Assembly: GCF_027364955.1 (NCBI RefSeq)
Contig: NZ_DAHXOI010000001.1
Coordinates: 186,001 to 250,000 of the forward strand
Source: Ferrimicrobium sp.
GTDB taxonomy: Bacteria > Actinomycetota > Acidimicrobiia > Acidimicrobiales > Acidimicrobiaceae
Length of the DNA stretch: 64,000 bases
Direction of reading: 5' to 3'
The notes beneath the pieces were generated by a model. The model did no database searches and was not told where the DNA came from. It worked only from the letters and a program-made list of their open reading frames with translations. Of this stretch, positions 62,607 to 64,000 are shown piece by piece. Numbering within the stretch: the stretch's first letter is position 1; the number at the start of each line of letters is the position of its first letter. The position numbers and the translations under genes are program-made.

Positions 62607-63362
62607 ATGGCGTTCTTAGCAATCGATGACCTTCATGTCGCAATCGGTTCCAAGCAGGTACTCCAAGGTGTTGACTTGTCGGTCGACAAGGGTGAAGTCG
62701 TCGCGGTGATGGGTCCGAATGGATCGGGGAAAAGTACCCTCGTCTCGACGGTCATGGGTCGCCCCAACTACCAAGTCGTTGGGGGCTCGGTCACGATCGA
62801 TGGGGAGGAGATTGCTGGTTGGGCCACCGATGAGCGAGCTCGTCAAGGCATCGCTTTGATCTCTCAGAGCCAACCAGAGATCCCCGGTGTTCGGGTCGAC
62901 GAACTGGTGACAGCGATGTACCGCTTCCGTGGCCTTGATCCACAGGGCGTCTCCGAACGCATCGTTGCTGAGGCTGTCGAGCTCTCGCTCGATCAGGCAC
63001 TGCTCAACCGTTGGGTGAACGTTGACCTCTCGGGTGGGGAGAAGAAAAAGCTCGAGACGCTGCTGGTGAGTGCGGTACCGCAGTCATTGGTTATTGGAGA
63101 TGAAATCGACTCTGGCCTCGACATCGATGCATTGCGGGATGTCGCTCGTCGACTTCGACGGCTGAATGAGGAGCAAGGAACTTCGCTGCTCCTGATCACC
63201 CATTACCCTCGTCTCTTGCGTGAGATCAAAGCTGACCGAGTCGTTGTCCTCGTGCGAGGTAAGATTGTCGCCGAAGGCGGTATGGACTTGGCGGTCGAAC
63301 TAGAGCGTTCGGGCTATCAACAGTTTGGTGCTGAACCAGCTGAGCACGCCGCGTTCGACTGA
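62607..63362 (+). CDS. sufC: Fe-S assembly ATPase SufC
   Basis: A 251-residue ABC-type ATPase of the SufBC2D complex. Walker A GPNGSGKST is at 36-44, the SufC-specific Q-loop region is ALISQSQPEIPGV, the signature is DLSGGEKKKLE, Walker B runs into GDEIDSGLDIDALR, and the H-loop is LLLITHYPRLL. The residue before Walker B Asp is Gly rather than the usual Leu, a minor change. No sufS or sufU follows within the window; the next gene is on the other strand. Confidence 0.96.
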   Translation: MAFLAIDDLHVAIGSKQVLQGVDLSVDKGEVVAVMGPNGSGKSTLVSTVMGRPNYQVVGGSVTIDGEEIAGWATDERARQGIALISQSQPEIPGVRVDELVTAMYRFRGLDPQGVSERIVAEAVELSLDQALLNRWVNVDLSGGEKKKLETLLVSAVPQSLVIGDEIDSGLDIDALRDVARRLRRLNEEQGTSLLLITHYPRLLREIKADRVVVLVRGKIVAEGGMDLAVELERSGYQQFGAEPAEHAAFD

Positions 63363-63417
63363 ACCAAGCGAGGCTTGACGACTCTTCAAGCAGCCTTGCC
63401 CTGGGAGCTGCGAGCCA

Positions 63418-64000
63418 TCACTGGCTTCCCAGTGAGGCAGTGATCCTATCTCGCAACTTGGTGAGCTCCTCTGGCGCGTTCATGAGTACGGCACCCTCGA
63501 GGCGGTCGTCACGCCGGTAGAGGAAGATCTTGCCGCCCTCGACCTCCTCGACCTCCTCGGTGAGATCGGGACCTGGTACTCCAATCACTTGGAGTAAGAG
63601 ATCGCCTTGATCACTCCATCCAAAGGGGAGTTCCCCATAGGCAACGCGTCTGTTGGCCACGAGCGCCTGGGCCGTGTGGAGGGCGTGGTTGGTAGCTACC
63701 TCAAAGTGCTCAAAGCGCACCGAACGACCATAGAGAGGGTGATCCCAACTGGCGACGTCACCAGCGGCTCCTACTTGCTCAAAACCCTCGACGAGCCCCA
63801 TTTCGTTCACATGGATTCCCTCGTCCTCGGCCAATGGGAGCGCTCCGCCGAGCCACGCAGTGCAGGGCACGACTCCCACCCCTACCACCACAAGGTCGGT
63901 GGGCCAGGACTGTGTTCCGTTACTGACGAGCCGATGGTCTCTCATGGTCTCAAGGTTTGCTGTGCTATTGAGTAGCAGTTCGATATTGCGTTCATGGAGA
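63418..64000 (-). CDS. NAD(P)/FAD-dependent oxidoreductase, C-terminal part
   Basis: The frame is open to the right edge, so the true start lies beyond 64000; 193 C-terminal residues are visible. DLVVVGVGVVPCTAWL and the FAD-binding GFEQVGAAGDVASWDHP match ferredoxin-reductase/AIF-like pyridine nucleotide oxidoreductases, and HFEVATNHALHTAQAL follows. It could reduce the Rieske ferredoxin next door, but it is on the opposite strand, so this is only a suggestion. The stop lies 55 nt from the convergent sufC stop. Confidence 0.88.
   Translation of the reverse strand, partial: LHERNIELLLNSTANLETMRDHRLVSNGTQSWPTDLVVVGVGVVPCTAWLGGALPLAEDEGIHVNEMGLVEGFEQVGAAGDVASWDHPLYGRSVRFEHFEVATNHALHTAQALVANRRVAYGELPFGWSDQGDLLLQVIGVPGPDLTEEVEEVEGGKIFLYRRDDRLEGAVLMNAPEELTKLRDRITASLGSQ

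Overview
The window reads as chromosomal DNA of an actinomycete with moderate GC (high fifties percent by eye). A mycothiol S-conjugate amidase, a mycoredoxin-like glutaredoxin, an F420-pathway CofC, a fused PafBC regulator, the ImuA'/ImuB/DnaE2 mutasome, an Rv0194-like double ABC exporter and a SufBDC cluster are all typical of Actinomycetota. The catabolic-type ornithine carbamoyltransferase plus carbamate kinase, the DoxX/DoxD protein and the GC level suggest an Acidimicrobiia-like lineage. That last step is inference; no rRNA or marker tree is available here.

Layout. 1-2.5 kb: end of a citrulline-degrading pair (argF/arcB-type, arcC) and a DoxD-like membrane protein. 2.5-8.1 kb, minus strand: a fused ETF beta-alpha protein, a MaoC hydratase, a mycoredoxin, TypA/BipA and a CtaG-like oxidase assembly protein. 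8.2-16.2 kb, plus strand: PafBC, a PPOX-fold protein, MarR with an MMPL exporter, a crotonase without catalytic Glu, and an acyl-CoA synthetase. 16.2-17.6 kb, minus: PIG-L deacetylase and CofC. 17.7-23.8 kb, plus: RNase HII, a GntR/UTRA regulator, pirin and a 1181-residue double ABC exporter. 23.8-27.2 kb, minus: the transglutaminase / alpha-E / circularly permuted ATP-grasp trio. 27.3-32.6 kb, plus: imuA'-imuB-dnaE2 behind a LexA-like box. 32.7-37.4 kb, plus: lipoprotein, acyl-CoA dehydrogenase, Mca, SCP2-like and IMPase-family genes. 37.6-40.4 kb, minus: ftsH followed by a ChbG/YdjC homologue that has lost its metal ligands. 40.6-43.1 kb: CPBP protease, methyltransferase, conserved hypothetical, MaoC. 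43.1-44.1 kb: no convincing gene. 44.1-46.4 kb: an ECF sigma factor translationally coupled to a membrane-anchored cysteine-repeat propeller protein. 46.8-50 kb: RmlC-like epimerase, an isolated PilT, and a divergent two-TM RodZ-tail-like protein. 50.1-64 kb: oligopeptidase B, sufB, a Gly-zipper miniprotein, a two-component system with HtrA, an IS630-family element, a dienoyl-CoA isomerase, sufD-Rieske-sufC, and the C-terminal part of a flavin oxidoreductase.

Three themes recur. First, many first genes lack a Shine-Dalgarno and instead have a TANNNT hexamer 5-8 nt upstream of the start codon, which points to leaderless transcription; one such site is a palindrome that could serve two divergent leaderless genes. 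Second, several proteins keep their fold but have lost catalytic residues (ChbG homologue, a crotonase, ImuB, one ATP site of the ABC exporter). Third, gene clusters have been rearranged: sufB lies 7 kb from sufD-sufC, and an IS630-type element sits exactly in a stop codon.

The strongest candidate for an undescribed system is the ECF sigma factor with its overlapping gene for a single-pass membrane protein carrying seven C-X5-C propeller repeats outside the cell. This resembles a sigma/anti-sigma signalling pair with an extracellular propeller sensor, but without a recognisable zinc anti-sigma motif.
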